A DNA stretch of 64,000 bases from an uncultured Erysipelotrichaceae bacterium (GCA_903789495.1 CAIFEQ010000005.1:34329-98328); one strand, 5' to 3'. Numbered from the stretch's first letter, positions 27,573 to 37,970 are shown. Notes: generated by a model from the letters alone, not told the origin. A program made the numbers and translations.

Positions 27573-29132
27573 TCATTCTGCCCTTTCCGTAATGTCCGGA
27601 CGGACCTGTCCGTCCTTTTCTTCTTCCAGCATCCGCAGGATCAGCTGGCAGTACAGACGCTCGTCCTCTGTTTCCAGCCGCGTGCCGAGCAGCTGGTAGA
27701 TGTGTTCCATCCGTTCTTCCAGCGTGGACCGGTGCAGATAGAGTTCCCGGGCGCAGCGCGAGACATTCATCTGATTCTTCAGAAAGCACTGCAGGGTCTG
27801 CCGGTAGCTGATCTTTTTGTTTCGGTCGTGCTCCAGCAGGCGTTTCATGCCTTCGGTGCAGAGATCGGCTGCCGTGAATCCTCCGGCTGCACATGCCAGC
27901 ATGTAATCCAGCCGGATGGTTTCAAAGCGAAAGACGGTTTCCTGCCCGCGGGAGGACAGCGGTCCCCTTTCCACGGCGCAGACCGCCTTGCGGTAAGCCG
28001 TGCGTACTTCCCAGAGATCTTCAAAGGGATCGCTGACGCCGATCAGAAAACCGATTTTCTGCACCGTCGGGATGATCCGCTGCAGCACATCCTCCAGCCT
28101 GTTCTGCTCCCCTGCCGGCAGAATCATCACGATTCTTTCCTGAAACAGCAGAAGCAGGGCTTCCGGCACCAGATCGTGCAGGGTTGAAATCAGGTAATCC
28201 GGATTGACCACCGGCTTCTGTTCCCGGTCCGTCACGGCCAGGCATACCCAGCGGTCCGGATCGGATGTCAGGTTCAGGCTGTCCCGCATCGCCTGATGCA
28301 GAAGTTCATGGCTGACTTTCTGGCCTTCCAGCAGTGCCGTGATGGCGCGTCTTGCCGGTGCGGTGCGGCGTTCTTCTTCGCCGGAGAGGGCCTCCATGGC
28401 CCGCTGCACATAGGCGGCCAGATACGAAAGCAGCGAATAGGCAGTGCGGGTGAACCTGGTGCAGTCCTCCGTCATGGACAGGCAGCCGGCAAACTGATTC
28501 CGACGGTAGAAATTGATGCCATAGACGCGGCTGCAGCCCGGATCATGCAGCAGGAAAGTCTGACCGCCGAAGCTGTTTCTTTCCTCCATGATGTGCATGC
28601 GGTCGATATATTCCGGAGGAATGCTGCGGCCGCGGTAGAGCTGCCAGGGATGCTCCGGATGATCCTGCTCAGGCAGAACCGCACCCAGCAGATCCATATG
28701 CGCATTGACGACCGACATGGGATTGCCGATGAAGGGAGCGCTTGCCAGCAGGAACTCTTCCACATCTGCGCCTTCCGTGAGAAGATTCTGCAGCGTTTCT
28801 TCCCAGGCCTGGTATTTGAGAAAGACCGCCTGCAGGAGATTGAACGCTCTGCCGGCAGGCTGAGGTTTCGCAAAAGCGAGGACCGGACGGCCGGCTGTTT
28901 TCCAGACCGGAGGAATTTCCCCGCCGTTCAGGACCGGCAGACATCCGGCAGGCAGTTCCTGCGGTGCCGGCATGGTTCCAGAAACCAGCAGGACGCAGTG
29001 GTCCGGCATGTCCTGTCCGGCTTCAAACAGAGCCGCCGCCCGCAGATTCCTCTCATCCGGCAGCCGGCCGCTGCAGCGGACCTCTTCCTGCTGCAGAAGT
29101 TCCTGGCAGATCAGATGTGCACTCAGTTTCAT
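27573..29132 (-). CDS. PucR-type (C-terminal HTH) transcriptional regulator
   Basis: C-terminal ISYRQTLQCFLKNQMNVSRCARELYLHRSTLEERMEHIYQLLG typical of PucR HTH_30 domain. Confidence 0.85.
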   Translation of the reverse strand: MKLSAHLICQELLQQEEVRCSGRLPDERNLRAAALFEAGQDMPDHCVLLVSGTMPAPQELPAGCLPVLNGGEIPPVWKTAGRPVLAFAKPQPAGRAFNLLQAVFLKYQAWEETLQNLLTEGADVEEFLLASAPFIGNPMSVVNAHMDLLGAVLPEQDHPEHPWQLYRGRSIPPEYIDRMHIMEERNSFGGQTFLLHDPGCSRVYGINFYRRNQFAGCLSMTEDCTRFTRTAYSLLSYLAAYVQRAMEALSGEEERRTAPARRAITALLEGQKVSHELLHQAMRDSLNLTSDPDRWVCLAVTDREQKPVVNPDYLISTLHDLVPEALLLLFQERIVMILPAGEQNRLEDVLQRIIPTVQKIGFLIGVSDPFEDLWEVRTAYRKAVCAVERGPLSSRGQETVFRFETIRLDYMLACAAGGFTAADLCTEGMKRLLEHDRNKKISYRQTLQCFLKNQMNVSRCARELYLHRSTLEERMEHIYQLLGTRLETEDERLYCQLILRMLEEEKDGQVRPDITERAE

Positions 29133-29398
29133 ACCGTTCTTCCTTTACCCCTTTTTTCTGCGGGGTTCTGAGGTCATAATACCTGCTTTTGCAGGATTTC
29201 AGAAGCCTTGGCTGGAAATTATCATGAAAGCAGCAGCCGCTGCTCAGGCAGCAGACTGGCCCTGTTTCCGGACCAAACCGCCGGATGAGTGAAAGATCCG
29301 CTCTTAAAAGCACAGACAGTATGCCGCAGATCCGCGGGTATTTCATGGGTTCTTCCGGCGGGAAGTCCGGAATGCAGGCAGAAAGGAAGAAAACGGAT

Positions 29399-30301
29399 AT
29401 GTTTATTTTCAAGGATCAGCCGGCCCTGGTTACGGGCGGCGCCAGCGGCATCGGACTCGCCATTGCCAGAGCACTGGGCGAAAAAGGATGCAAGGTTGTC
29501 ATCGCCGACTACGATGAAGAGGCACTGAAGACCGTCAGCGACGGTTTTCCCGGCACTCTGATGACCATCAAGCTGGATGTCCGCGACCGGGAAGGCTGGA
29601 AAGCCGCCAAGGAAAAGATTGAAGCAGAATTCGGCCCCCTTGCCATCCTGGTCAACAATGCCGGTGTCATGGACAAACCGGGGCTGGCGATGTCCAAGTC
29701 AGGTCTGGTCGATTATTCGTTTGAACAGTGGGACCGCATGATTGCCATCAACCTGACCGGTGCCGCCAACGGCATCATGACCTTCGGCGGCGGAATGCGC
29801 GACCGGCAGTTCGGCCACATCGTCAATACCTGCTCAACGCAGGGCCTGATCCCGACAGCCGGCGTGCTCGGCTACTCGGTTGCGAAGAACGGCCTGGTTG
29901 CCCTGGGCGAAGCACTGCGGGATGAACTGGCCCCCAGCCACGTCGGTGTCACCAACCTGGTGCCGGGCGTAGTCGCTACGCATCTGGCCTGGAACGAGCT
30001 GAAGCAGGAAGGCGTGGAAATGCCGAAGTTCACCCTGCCCGGCGGCATGGATCCGGCGGATGTTGCCGCCATGGTCATCGACGGCATTGAAAACAACAAG
30101 CCGTTTGTCATCACCCATGGCGAATATGCTCCGTACTACAACGAGCGCGTCCTGCGCATCCAGGCAGCCTTTGCCGAAACGCCGGTCAGCGCCAGCTATG
30201 ATCCGACCAAGCCTCTTGCTGGTACACGGGAATGGGCGGCCGGTGAGCTGAAGAAGGAACAGATGGAAGCTGCCGCAGCGGCAGAAAAGAAGGATGCCTG
30301 A
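29399..30301 (+). CDS. SDR-family NAD(P)-dependent oxidoreductase
   Basis: ALVTGGASGIGLAIARALGEKG, ILVNNAGVMD, GYSVAKNGLVALGEAL. Confidence 0.93.
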   Translation: MFIFKDQPALVTGGASGIGLAIARALGEKGCKVVIADYDEEALKTVSDGFPGTLMTIKLDVRDREGWKAAKEKIEAEFGPLAILVNNAGVMDKPGLAMSKSGLVDYSFEQWDRMIAINLTGAANGIMTFGGGMRDRQFGHIVNTCSTQGLIPTAGVLGYSVAKNGLVALGEALRDELAPSHVGVTNLVPGVVATHLAWNELKQEGVEMPKFTLPGGMDPADVAAMVIDGIENNKPFVITHGEYAPYYNERVLRIQAAFAETPVSASYDPTKPLAGTREWAAGELKKEQMEAAAAAEKKDA

Positions 30302-30852
30302 TGGTTGACGCCAGCCGTGTCATCAATCCGGCCAGCCTGCCGGAATCCCTGTGGCTGGGAAAAATCCCGGTCGTCATGGTGCATCACATTCATGTGCTGG
30401 TCAGTGATCTGCAAGAAGTCCGCCAGACCATCGAAGCCATGCCGGGCGTGGAAAAGGCTGAACTGCACGATGTGCAGGCCTTCAACGGCGAACTGGCCCT
30501 GATGGTCTATGCCAGGCCGGTCAGCGTGGAATTCATCCAGGTGGTCAATCCGGAAATCGGCAATGCCCGCCTCATCAAAGATGAACCACTCGGTTTCAAT
30601 GCCCTCGACTTCCTGGTCAAAGACCGCGATGCGGCCGTCAATGCCGCAAAAGAGGCAGGTTTCATTCTGACGGGTGAGATGGTCATCTACGGCTGCCGGG
30701 AAATCTGGATGCGTCATCCCGGTCTGAATCTGAACGTCGAATTCATGACCATGCCGCCGGCTGGTTATGTGCCGGGAACAGATCCGGAAAAGGACAAGGC
30801 CAAAGTCTGGATCTACGGTCTGGACGGAACCGAAAACCTGTATTTCGAATAG
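30301..30852 (+). CDS. VOC (glyoxalase-like) family protein
   Basis: VHHIHVLVSDLQEVRQTIEAMPGVEKAEL ... NALDFLVKDRDAAVNAAKEAGF; TGATG overlap with the SDR gene. Confidence 0.65.
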   Translation: MVDASRVINPASLPESLWLGKIPVVMVHHIHVLVSDLQEVRQTIEAMPGVEKAELHDVQAFNGELALMVYARPVSVEFIQVVNPEIGNARLIKDEPLGFNALDFLVKDRDAAVNAAKEAGFILTGEMVIYGCREIWMRHPGLNLNVEFMTMPPAGYVPGTDPEKDKAKVWIYGLDGTENLYFE

Positions 30853-30948
30853 ATACTGTCCTGTTGCCTATCATGTAGCCTCCAGTTTCAAAGAAGACCC
30901 GGGTGCTGCCGGATCTTCATGCATGGCATCCTTGTGTCCATGCAGCAG

Positions 30949-30977
30949 ATAAATCCTGAAATTTCTTCAGGATTTAT
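30949..30977 (+). terminator. Intrinsic terminator after SDR-VOC
   Basis: ATAAATCCTGAA-atttc-TTCAGGATTTAT then TTGTTTTC. Confidence 0.8.
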
Positions 30978-31001
30978 TTGTTTTCTGCATGGTATGGTCT
31001 G

Positions 31002-32264
31002 TTATTCAGCCTGATCAGACACCAGCACGGGAAGCGTCGATCCGCCATACGGCATGATCAGAACTTTTGCCTGCTTACCCTGTTCTGCCAGCGCCGCATC
31101 AAAAGCAGACTGTACTGAGTCAAATGGTTTCATGAAGGCATGTCTGACCATTGCCGGTGCCATGTCGGATACCAGATAGATGGAAGCTTTCTGTTCCACC
31201 AGGGCAATGGCTGCCGCCTTGTGACCGCCCAGACGGAACTCCCGGTTCAGGTGATCAATGAGATCCTGCGGTTTTTCCGCCTCCAGCAGCCATTCTTCAA
31301 AGACCGGATTGCCATAGCCTTCCCGGCAGGAACCGACCAGAATGATCGTGCCGCTGTCCTTTACGGCATGCGCGGCATTGTCCAGTGCCTTCTGCGTCTG
31401 GTAGAGATTGATATCCTTAGGCGAACCGCCCTGCGAAACCACGACGATATCCGCCTTTTCGGCAATGGGAATCTGGTACAGCTGATCCAGATAGCGGCAT
31501 CCTTCGCAGTGGGCCTGCACGGCATCGCCGGCAAAGGCTCTCAGAATCCGATGCTGCTCATCCAGCACAACGTTCAGGATGAAATCGATGCCGGTCATCT
31601 TGCCGGCTTCTTCAATATCCTGCCGGACCGGATTCGTATCGAGATTTCCGGCATGGGCTTCTTCCCGCACCATCATGCGGTGGTTGCTCTGAATGGCCTG
31701 CCAGGTAGAGATACCAGGCATGACCGCCTTAGCACCGCCGGAATAACCGGCAAAATAATGGTATTCAATATTGCCCAGGCAGATCAGCCGGTCCGCTTCC
31801 ACCGCCGGCCGGAAGAGATCCACCGGTGTACCCCGGCTGGTGATGCCCACATGCACCACATCATCCTGATCGCTGTCGAGACAGCGGATTTTCTGAGAGA
31901 CTGCTTCACCGGCCAGTTTGCTCTGTTCTTCTTTCGTCTGCTTACGATGACTGCCCAGGGCAAAAATCAGCGTAATATCCTTGTCCTGAATGCCGCAGGC
32001 ATGCAGTTCCTCCAGCAGAACCGGCATGACCTCCCAGGTTGGCATGGGCCGGGTGATATCGCTGGTAATGATGGCCACGGTTTCACCGGGCTGAACGATC
32101 TCATTCAGCCGGCCGGTGCCGATGGGATGCTCCAGGGCATAACGCACTTCTTCTGCACCGGTCCGTCCATGCGGAACCGGATTGGCATGCAGAACGCCCA
32201 GGACATTCTCATCGTCCATTTCCAGCAGCTGAGACGTATCCCCGATGTTAAGACGGATCTTCAT
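31002..32264 (-). CDS. larA: LarA-family (nickel-pincer lactate racemase-like) protein
   Basis: TSDITRPMP, ALGSHRKQTKEE, GNIEYHYFAGYSGGAKAVMPGISTW. Confidence 0.85.
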   Translation of the reverse strand: MKIRLNIGDTSQLLEMDDENVLGVLHANPVPHGRTGAEEVRYALEHPIGTGRLNEIVQPGETVAIITSDITRPMPTWEVMPVLLEELHACGIQDKDITLIFALGSHRKQTKEEQSKLAGEAVSQKIRCLDSDQDDVVHVGITSRGTPVDLFRPAVEADRLICLGNIEYHYFAGYSGGAKAVMPGISTWQAIQSNHRMMVREEAHAGNLDTNPVRQDIEEAGKMTGIDFILNVVLDEQHRILRAFAGDAVQAHCEGCRYLDQLYQIPIAEKADIVVVSQGGSPKDINLYQTQKALDNAAHAVKDSGTIILVGSCREGYGNPVFEEWLLEAEKPQDLIDHLNREFRLGGHKAAAIALVEQKASIYLVSDMAPAMVRHAFMKPFDSVQSAFDAALAEQGKQAKVLIMPYGGSTLPVLVSDQAE

Positions 32265-32290
32265 ATACGGCCTCTCAGTCAGTCTGAAGA

Positions 32291-33121
32291 TTACTTTTCT
32301 TCCACACTGACGCCGATATGATAGAAGCGGCCGCACTCCGGAACCAGAAGTCTGGAAGCGGATTTTTCTGCCATGACCTTGCCGACTTCGGCAAAATAGG
32401 CGTCTGTTTTTTCCCTGCCCATTTTCTTTAGCAGCATATCGTAATGCGCAGGAATCACCACCGGTGCATGGTACCGCAGGAACAGTTCAGCCAAAGCAGC
32501 GGGTTCAACCTGAACCCCCTTCACCCGTCTGCCTGCCTGCCGGATGAGCAGATCCGGATGGAATTCATCCGCTCTGAGGAAAGCGTCATTCCAGAAGGTT
32601 TCCCCGGCCACCTCCATGATCCGGAAATTATCGCCGGTCACCAGGCTGAAATCCAGGCTTTCCACAGAGCCCCAGATATCGCAGGCCTGATGTCCTTCCA
32701 GACCGACCGCGTTCTTTGCTATGTCATCGCTCGGCGCATAGATCCGGCCGCCATTGTTGTTATGCTTGGCCCGGTAAGCGTACAGGGTAAACTCCGGGAA
32801 GTGGAACATTTCTCCGGGCGTCGCCGGAATCAGATTGTCATAGGGAATATGATGGAACTTCATCACATCCATGGCGCAGAAAGCACCCACGATGACCTTG
32901 GAACTGAATTTCTTCACCAGATAGCCGACATCAATGTCATGGTCAAAATGAGCATGGGTAAGCAGAATATAGTCTGCTTTCTGGATCGTCTCCAGCCACT
33001 TTTCGTTATCGGTTCTGGAAAAGTAGGGATCCATCAGAATGGCCGTGCCGTCTGAAAGAATGATTTCATGGCACATGCCGCTGCCGTCAAAACCGCGAAT
33101 TGTGATACCGGATTGCATCAT
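32291..33121 (-). CDS. MBL-fold metallo-hydrolase
   Basis: LLTHAHFDHDIDVGYLVKKF metal-binding motif; AGGAGG upstream of ATG at 33121. Confidence 0.85.
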   Translation of the reverse strand: MMQSGITIRGFDGSGMCHEIILSDGTAILMDPYFSRTDNEKWLETIQKADYILLTHAHFDHDIDVGYLVKKFSSKVIVGAFCAMDVMKFHHIPYDNLIPATPGEMFHFPEFTLYAYRAKHNNNGGRIYAPSDDIAKNAVGLEGHQACDIWGSVESLDFSLVTGDNFRIMEVAGETFWNDAFLRADEFHPDLLIRQAGRRVKGVQVEPAALAELFLRYHAPVVIPAHYDMLLKKMGREKTDAYFAEVGKVMAEKSASRLLVPECGRFYHIGVSVEEK

Positions 33122-33351
33122 ACCAGTCCTCCTGTATGGAATCATGCCAATGATTTTGCTGTTACACTGCTCGGGAAATACGGCTGACTTCTTACGCTTT
33201 CATTATAGGAAGAAAACGTTTCCTCCCGCCATCAGAAAAATAAATGATTCATAGGTTTTGCTTATCTGCTGCCATATGTGATTGTTCAGATTGGCTGAAA
33301 CCGGCAGAAATAAATGTCTGGTACGTTCTGTACTTTGCGGTCAGCCCTGCC

Positions 33352-33389
33352 AGCGGAAAAGCCGTCCTGTCGAGAACGGCTTTTCTGCT
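33352..33389. terminator. Long hairpin, probable terminator
   Basis: AGCGGAAAAGCCGT-N10-ACGGCTTTTCTGCT. Confidence 0.6.
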
Positions 33390-33445
33390 GAATCAGATCT
33401 GCCGGCAGAAGGGATCATGCTGGCAGGTCTGACTGAAGAACGCTG

Positions 33446-34618
33446 TCAGTCAAATTTCCGGCGGTTTTCCGCGTATTCGTCCTTGATCTGCTGCAGCAGT
33501 CCGTCGGTGGTCAGAATATCCGCATAAGTACCGGCAATGCACTTGGCCCCGACCAGCACGGCGGTATGACCGGCTTCGGTCTTGCCATAGTCCACAAAGG
33601 TCTGTGTGTGGGAAGAAGTTCCTTCCGGCACAAAGGCCACCCGGATGCAGGAGCCGGGGATTTCGTGCATCACATTGCCGAAATCCGTCGAGCCTGTCTT
33701 TTCCCGCGGTTTGGCAATCTGCGGGGCATGTACCAGTTCGGCATTCTGCATCAGCAGATCATTCAGCTTGTAGGAAGGAATCTTGTTCAGGCAGGTCGTG
33801 CCCTCTTCCACGTCGACCGAGACATCGGCGATCAGTGCGGCACCCTGGAAGATCTTCTCTACCCGCCGGCAGACTTCCGCCAGCGTATGGCCGGAGAAAG
33901 AACGGATGCTGAAGCTGCCGACCGCCCTGGCCGGTACGACGTTGGCCGGACCGGGCAGCTCTTCCACGGTATAGTGCATGCGCACGTCATCCGGGACATG
34001 CTCGCGCAGGAACTCAATGCCCTGGAAGGCAATCAGCAGGGCATCGAAGGCACTTCTGCCCTTTTCCGGTGCCAGGGCCGCATGGGCTCTGGTGCCGTGA
34101 TAGGTGACCGTATAGGAGCGGGCCGCCAGATTATGCACATCGACCTGCGTATTGGGACCGCCGTGCATCATCAGTGCGGTATCCAGTTCCTTGAAATAGC
34201 CATTTGCCAGCATGTCGATCTTGGACCCTCTGGTCTCTTCGGCCGGCGTGCCGTAGACCACCAGGGTAAACGGTTCCCGGAAGCCATACTCTTTCAGAGC
34301 CACGGCCGCGCCGACGCAGGCTGGCCCCTGCAGGTTATGCCCGCAGCCATGACCCAGCCCCTCCAGGGCATCATATTCCGTCAGGATGCCCAGGGTCGGA
34401 CCGCCTTTGCCGTTCTGGTAAACGGCCCGGAAAGCCGTCGGCCAGTTCTTCAGGCCGCGTTCCACCGCAAAGCCGTGCTGTTCCAGATAATCTTCCAGCA
34501 GACCGCTGGCAAAGACTTCTTCGCCGTCATATTCAGGATGATCATGGATCTGATCGTTCATGGCCAGAAGGTCTTCCTTCTGGTCTTCAATCAGTCTGAA
34601 CAGTTTTTCCTTGTCCAT
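33446..34618 (-). CDS. M20-family amidohydrolase/peptidase
   Basis: LTEYDALEGLGHGCGHNLQGPACVGAAVALKE, YGTPAEETRGSKIDM, HAALAPEKGRSAFDAL. Confidence 0.9.
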   Translation of the reverse strand: MDKEKLFRLIEDQKEDLLAMNDQIHDHPEYDGEEVFASGLLEDYLEQHGFAVERGLKNWPTAFRAVYQNGKGGPTLGILTEYDALEGLGHGCGHNLQGPACVGAAVALKEYGFREPFTLVVYGTPAEETRGSKIDMLANGYFKELDTALMMHGGPNTQVDVHNLAARSYTVTYHGTRAHAALAPEKGRSAFDALLIAFQGIEFLREHVPDDVRMHYTVEELPGPANVVPARAVGSFSIRSFSGHTLAEVCRRVEKIFQGAALIADVSVDVEEGTTCLNKIPSYKLNDLLMQNAELVHAPQIAKPREKTGSTDFGNVMHEIPGSCIRVAFVPEGTSSHTQTFVDYGKTEAGHTAVLVGAKCIAGTYADILTTDGLLQQIKDEYAENRRKFD

Positions 34619-34639
34619 GGCAGGTTTCCTTTCGTCTTA

Positions 34640-36061
34640 TCACATCGGTCCATAGCCGATCATGTTGGCGATGCTGACCAGGACGCAGCCGGTGAGCACC
34701 CAGATGAGGAACCGCTTCCAGAAGAACTTCATCCACTTGTCATACGGAACGTTGCAGGCGGAGAGGTTGCCCATCAGGGCCGTGGAAGTCGGCAGGATGT
34801 AGTTGCAGAAACCATCACCGAAGTTGAAGCAGAGAATGGCAGTCTGTCTGGTCATGCCGATCAGGTCGGCCAGCGGGATGAACAGTGGCATGACCGCTGC
34901 CGCCTGGCCGGAGCCGGAGGTGATGAAGACATTGACCAGGATGTTGGCCAGGAACATGGCGGGTGCCTGCAGCCAGGACGGCACGGTCGTCAGACCGCCG
35001 GCCAGGGCGTGGATGATGGTATCAATGATGTTCCCGTCCGCCAGGATCAGGGCAATGGCCTGAGCCATGCCGATGATGATGGCGGCATTCATCATGGTCT
35101 TGCAGCCCTCGGAGAACTTCCGGGCAATGTCATTGGGATGGTAGCCGGCAATCAGACCGATGGTGATGGCATTGTAGATGGCTGTTGCCGCGAAGTTCTT
35201 CATGCCCCAGCCCCAGTTGATGCCGCCGACCACGTTCAGGATCATATAGCCGGTGAAGGCTGCCAGGCAGGCCCACTTGCGGCCGTTCATGGTGCCGAAG
35301 TCATCCAGACTGGTGGAACGGATCGGGTTCTGGCGGTCCAGTTCATACATCGGGGAGGCCTGGGGGTTTTTCTTGACCTCCAGGGCATACCGCGTGAGCA
35401 TGATGGCGGTCACCACATAGTATACGGCGAAGCACACCCAGCGGTAGCCGATGCCGGAGTACAGCGGCAGTTCCGCAATCTGCTGGGCCACGATCGTGGT
35501 GCTGGTATTCAGCGTGCCGGTGGAAAAGCCGACCGCGCCGCCCAGCAGCAGGATGCCGACGCCGACAATGGAGTCAAAGCCCATGGCCAGGGCCATGGAC
35601 ACCAGCACCGGCGAGAAGGCAATGAACATGTTGACGCTTTCCACCGTGCAGATCAGCGCGAAGACCAGCATCATGGCCGGAATGAAGACCTTGGTCTTGC
35701 CTTCAAACTTGCGGGCAAAAATGGCCACGAACGACTGCAGGGCGCCGGTCGAGGTCAGCGTATAGAACGCTCCGCCGACAAACAGGATGCAGAAAATCAG
35801 ATCTGCTTTCTTGATGAAGGCATTGACGATATAAAGCGGAATCAGGAAGGGATTGACCGGCGTGCGGTCAATGTAGGAGAACTGGGTCGGATCGACGACC
35901 TCGATGCCCTGGGCATTTTCCACCCGGACATAGGCCCCGGCCGGCAGGATCCAGGTCAGGATGACCGCAAAGAGAATGATCAGCAGAATGATAATGAAAG
36001 AGTGCGGGACGGCAAAATGCTTCTTCTTCACCTGTCCCCCGGAAGCAGCAGCTGTACTCAT
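34640..36061 (-). CDS. YfcC-family permease
   Basis: Multi-TM; AVPHSFIIILLIILFAVILTWILPAGAY, GFSTGTLNTSTTIVAQQIAELPLYSGIGYRW. Confidence 0.82.
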   Translation of the reverse strand: MSTAAASGGQVKKKHFAVPHSFIIILLIILFAVILTWILPAGAYVRVENAQGIEVVDPTQFSYIDRTPVNPFLIPLYIVNAFIKKADLIFCILFVGGAFYTLTSTGALQSFVAIFARKFEGKTKVFIPAMMLVFALICTVESVNMFIAFSPVLVSMALAMGFDSIVGVGILLLGGAVGFSTGTLNTSTTIVAQQIAELPLYSGIGYRWVCFAVYYVVTAIMLTRYALEVKKNPQASPMYELDRQNPIRSTSLDDFGTMNGRKWACLAAFTGYMILNVVGGINWGWGMKNFAATAIYNAITIGLIAGYHPNDIARKFSEGCKTMMNAAIIIGMAQAIALILADGNIIDTIIHALAGGLTTVPSWLQAPAMFLANILVNVFITSGSGQAAAVMPLFIPLADLIGMTRQTAILCFNFGDGFCNYILPTSTALMGNLSACNVPYDKWMKFFWKRFLIWVLTGCVLVSIANMIGYGPM

Positions 36062-36212
36062 GATGACTCCCCTTTCTGTATCTCCGGTCTTTCGTAACCG
36101 GTTACAAGCCAAATATAGCCGGCTGCTCTGACCATTTTTTCGCAAATATCCGGATCTGAGATGAAGAAAAACTTCATTTCGATTAGAATGATGGCAGCAG
36201 GAGCTGATATTC

Positions 36213-37157
36213 ATGGCCGTCAAGGAACAGCTGTATATCTGTACAACGGCGCAGTATCATTCCATCACCAGAGCCGCCGAAGTTCTTTATATTTCCCCTT
36301 CCGCCCTCAGTGCCTATATCCGCTCCATTGAAAAGCAGTACGGGGTCCGGCTGTTTGAGCGGCGCGGACATCAGATGATACCGACCGAAGAAGGCCGGGA
36401 ATATATTCAGCGGGCCGAAAAGATCATTGACCTGCAGAAGGAAATCAACCAGGTGCTGAACCAGAAGGAAGGCATTCCGGTTACGCTTTCCCTGCAGACC
36501 CGCCGGGCAGTGGACATCATGTCGGCCATCCTGAAGGGATTTGCCCGCCAGTACCCTGGCAGCCATCTGGAAATCCGCGAAGAAGGATTCAGCGAAATAA
36601 GACAGTCCCTGGAACTGCGGCAGTCCGATGCCGCTCTGTGCAACGGTTCTCTGGAATGTCCCGGCATCAGCCGGCAGACCCTGCTGGAAGAACCGATCAT
36701 CGCCTGCGTGCCGGCCGGCTTTGCCCTGAACCGGAAAGCCTTCCGTTCCGAAAAGCAGAAGGGTCTCTGCCTGCATTTTGAAGATCTGGTGCAGGAAATC
36801 CTGATCCTGCCCAAAAAAGATGAGAGTCTCCGCCACGTGATTGATGCGCGGCTGGAAGCGGAAGGCATCCGCATCGCCCGGTATCAGGAAGCCCAGAACT
36901 TCCTGACCATTCAGTCCATGATTCAGGCCCAGCTCGGCTGCGGCTTCTCCCGTCTTGGCTATCTGTCGCATCTGCATCGTCCCGGGGTTCTGTACTACTA
37001 CGTCGACGATCCCTGCTGGAGCGACACCCTGGATTTCTTCAGCCGGCCGTCCTTCCCGGATGAAAAGATGCTGGAAAGGCTGCGGATGATCACACTGCAG
37101 GCATGCCGGCGCACTTTTGTCAGAGGCCAGGCTCTGATCTGCCAGCCGCAGGAATAG
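36213..37157 (+). CDS. LysR-family transcriptional regulator
   Basis: HSITRAAEVLYISPSALSAYIRSIEKQYGVRLFERRGHQMIPTEEG; divergent from YfcC/M20. Confidence 0.9.
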   Translation: MAVKEQLYICTTAQYHSITRAAEVLYISPSALSAYIRSIEKQYGVRLFERRGHQMIPTEEGREYIQRAEKIIDLQKEINQVLNQKEGIPVTLSLQTRRAVDIMSAILKGFARQYPGSHLEIREEGFSEIRQSLELRQSDAALCNGSLECPGISRQTLLEEPIIACVPAGFALNRKAFRSEKQKGLCLHFEDLVQEILILPKKDESLRHVIDARLEAEGIRIARYQEAQNFLTIQSMIQAQLGCGFSRLGYLSHLHRPGVLYYYVDDPCWSDTLDFFSRPSFPDEKMLERLRMITLQACRRTFVRGQALICQPQE

Positions 37158-37282
37158 CTGTGAGGCGCGCAGCAGCAGAAGAAAAAGAACCGGGAAACAG
37201 CGCAGAAATCCTGATCCGGAACTGGAAATCAGTTTACCGGAAGACCGAATTATGGTAGTATATTTAGGCAACCAATCGGTAC

Positions 37283-37373
37283 GCAAGAATACCCAAGTGG
37301 TTGAAGGGGCAGGCTTGGAAAGCTTGTAGACCTGTAAAAGGGTGCCAGGGTTCGAATCCCTGTTCTTGCGCCA
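37283..37373 (+). tRNA. tRNA-Ser (anticodon GGA)
   Basis: GCAAGAA...TTCTTGC acceptor stem, anticodon loop CTTGGAAAG, long variable arm, GGTTCGAATCC T-arm, encoded CCA. Confidence 0.95.
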
Positions 37374-37383
37374 TGCTAAACTG

Positions 37384-37403
37384 AACCGCATGAAAATGCG
37401 GTT
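37384..37403 (+). terminator. Intrinsic terminator of tRNA-Ser
   Basis: AACCGCAT-gaaa-ATGCGGTT then TTTGTTA. Confidence 0.8.
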
Positions 37404-37601
37404 TTTGTTATGTTCCGGAGTTCAAAGTGAGGGAAAAATCTGACCTGAATCTAAAAACCGCAGGCTGTCACGTCTGTGTACTGTCTTCCCAGCCGGGTTT
37501 ATGTTCAGCCGCAGCACTCAGGACCTGCAGGTCGAAATGAAATGAACAATATCAGGATCAGAACCCGTATATTTTTCAATGTTGTATCGATCAAGAACTG
37601 C

Positions 37602-37900
37602 CTAAGCATACGCTTTGACCGGATAGCCCATGATCTGCCGCGTATCTGTCCGAAAGCTCTTGATCAGATCGATCTCGTCATCTGACAGACAGCCATGATC
37701 AAGACAGTCGATCAGTGCCGCAAAATTATCGTATGCAGCGTTGCTCTTAAGTTTTTCTTTTCTGCCTGCACCCATTCTGTCTGTCCCTCAAGCTCATCCA
37801 ACTTCTTCAATGTCATCATAACGGTACACTCTGGCAGAAGCAATTTCAGCGTTATCATGATTCTCCTTGCGCCTGTCCGGAATTTTCAGTTTTTCATCTC
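37602..37900 (-). pseudogene. Degenerate coding remnant
   Basis: Minus-strand protein-like pieces in different frames: DNAEIASARVYRYDDIEE / LDELEGQTEWVQAEKKN / LKSNAAYDNFAALIDCLDHGCLSDDEIDLIKSFRTDTRQIMGYPVKAYA*. Confidence 0.5.
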
Positions 37901-37970
37901 AGTTCAGATTCTGCATCTGCCTTCAGTGTCATAAGAAACCGCAGGCTGTCGGCTGCTTTCCATCAGAAAA

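Noticed and set aside
30820-30852. VOC protein ends in ENLYFE, resembling the TEV protease site ENLYFQ
   Set aside because: One residue differs and there is no following G/S, tag or vector sequence; treated as coincidence, not contamination.
33566-36097. 843 aa plus-strand ORF
   Set aside because: Entirely antisense to the M20 peptidase and YfcC permease genes, both with clear family motifs; composition (His/Gln/Gly/Asp-rich) is the usual shadow ORF of GC-rich coding DNA.
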